Positions 5,756 through 6,112 of a stretch of 6,112 bases of DNA are shown here, one piece after another (position 1 is the stretch's first letter; every line of letters begins with the position of its first letter). Below the pieces are notes generated by a model, which saw only the letters and a list, made by a program, of their open reading frames with translations, made no database searches and had not been told where the DNA came from. The stretch is taken from assembly GCA_947372535.1 (NCBI GenBank), contig CANBUA010000276.1:1-6112 (forward strand), in the 5' to 3' direction. Position numbers and translations under genes: made by a program. Source of the DNA: Burkholderiales bacterium. GTDB lineage: Bacteria; Pseudomonadota; Gammaproteobacteria; Burkholderiales; Burkholderiaceae.

Positions 5756-6112
5756 TCAAAAAAACGCCTGAATCCCCGTCTGCGCCCGTCCCAGAATCAA
5801 CGCATGCACATCATGCGTCCCCTCATAGGTGTTCACCACCTCCAGGTTCACCAGGTGCCGCGCCACGCCGTATTCATCGCTGATCCCGTTGCCGCCCATC
5901 ATGTCGCGCGCCAGCCGGGCCACATCCAGCGCCTTGCCGCAGTTGTTGCGCTTCATGATGGAGGTGATCTCCACCGCCGCCTTGCCTTCGTCCTTCAGCC
6001 GCCCCAGGCGCAGGCTGCCTTGCAGGCCCAAGGCGATCTCGGTCTGCATGTCGGCCAGCTTCTTTTGAATGAGCTGGTTGGCGGCCAGCGGGCGGCCAAA
6101 CTGTTTGCGGTC
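5756..6112 (-). CDS. gcdH: Glutaryl-CoA dehydrogenase, C-terminal part (5' end outside window)
   Basis: The frame is open to the right edge and gives 118 residues ending in TGA (complement of 5756-5758); the methionine near 6049 is internal. The sequence begins [18 protein letters not shown], the FAD-contacting segment of acyl-CoA dehydrogenases. It continues with [34 protein letters not shown] and [22 protein letters not shown], and ends [20 protein letters not shown]. These are diagnostic of GcdH rather than generic acyl-CoA dehydrogenases. Glu97 of the visible part (in YEGTHD) is the catalytic base. The enzyme oxidises and decarboxylates glutaryl-CoA to crotonyl-CoA in lysine, tryptophan and glutarate or benzoate breakdown, passing electrons to electron transfer flavoprotein. 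It lies upstream of the methyltransferase on the same strand, 106 bp away, but the LexA-like box and promoter signals suggest separate transcription. Confidence 0.93.
   Translation of the reverse strand, partial: DRKQFGRPLAANQLIQKKLADMQTEIALGLQGSLRLGRLKDEGKAAVEITSIMKRNNCGKALDVARLARDMMGGNGISDEYGVARHLVNLEVVNTYEGTHDVHALILGRAQTGIQAFF
5791..5830 (-). repeat. Right copy of the 40-bp degenerate direct repeat (inside gcdH)
   Basis: This copy is part of the intact gcdH and encodes [13 protein letters not shown]. It matches 3661-3700 at 33 of 40 positions in the same orientation, with no gap. The two copies flank the restriction-modification operon. Confidence 0.6.

Larger units (their letters stand above)
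3661..5830. mobile_element. Probable inserted restriction-modification island bounded by gcdH-derived direct repeats
   Basis: A degenerate 40-bp direct repeat (3661-3700 and 5791-5830, same orientation) brackets exactly the two restriction-modification genes. There is no transposase, integrase or terminal inverted repeat, so any movement would have been by recombination or by the repeat-flanked insertions described for restriction-modification systems. The bracketed DNA looks visibly less GC-rich than its neighbours. The boundaries are inferred from the repeat. Confidence 0.4.

Noticed and set aside
4501..5883. Long 460-codon plus-strand open frame opposite the methyltransferase.
   Set aside because: It mirrors the methyltransferase gene, crosses into gcdH and the promoter gap, and its protein shows no domain. 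It is a GC-driven shadow.

Overview
The window reads as a chromosomal segment of a high-GC betaproteobacterium, most likely Burkholderiales and possibly a Comamonadaceae relative. This placement is inference from protein style (glutaryl-CoA dehydrogenase, LysR regulator, CoA-transferase), GC-rich third positions and a CTGT-N8-ACAG type LexA box. No RNA gene, IS element or CRISPR array is visible. Coding density is high; the longest non-coding gap is about 166 bp.

Left part (1-1014): the 3' end of an ECF41-type sigma factor (sigma region 4 tail plus the fused SnoaL-like domain with DGGGKV and NPDKL motifs). It is followed by a carboxymuconolactone decarboxylase/AhpD-like gene with CxxCxxxH. 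The 78-bp gap between them holds a near-perfect ECF41 promoter (CGTCACA-N16-CGTC), so this looks like a self-contained sigma factor/target pair.

Middle part (1061-3653): a divergent pair, a LysR-type regulator (minus) and an acetyl-CoA hydrolase/CoA-transferase family gene (plus). They are separated by an AT-rich stretch with an imperfect palindrome and a plausible promoter. The regulator probably controls the transferase.

Right part (3654-6112): a type II restriction-modification operon on the minus strand. A C5-cytosine methyltransferase comes first, then a GIY-YIG endonuclease of the Eco29kI family (predicted site CCGCGG), with an ATGA start/stop overlap. Beyond it lies the 3' end of glutaryl-CoA dehydrogenase (gcdH), also minus and running off the window.

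Two things stand out. First, a 16/20 match to the classical SOS (LexA) box sits just before the methyltransferase start codon, overlapping the likely -10, which suggests a restriction-modification operon under DNA-damage control. Second, the operon is bracketed by a degenerate 40-bp direct repeat. The outer copy (3661-3700) is a 13-codon relic of the gcdH active-site region whose differences from the intact gene are almost all synonymous. This marks the operon as inserted or recombined DNA and suggests the relic comes from a diverged gcdH copy rather than a fresh target duplication.
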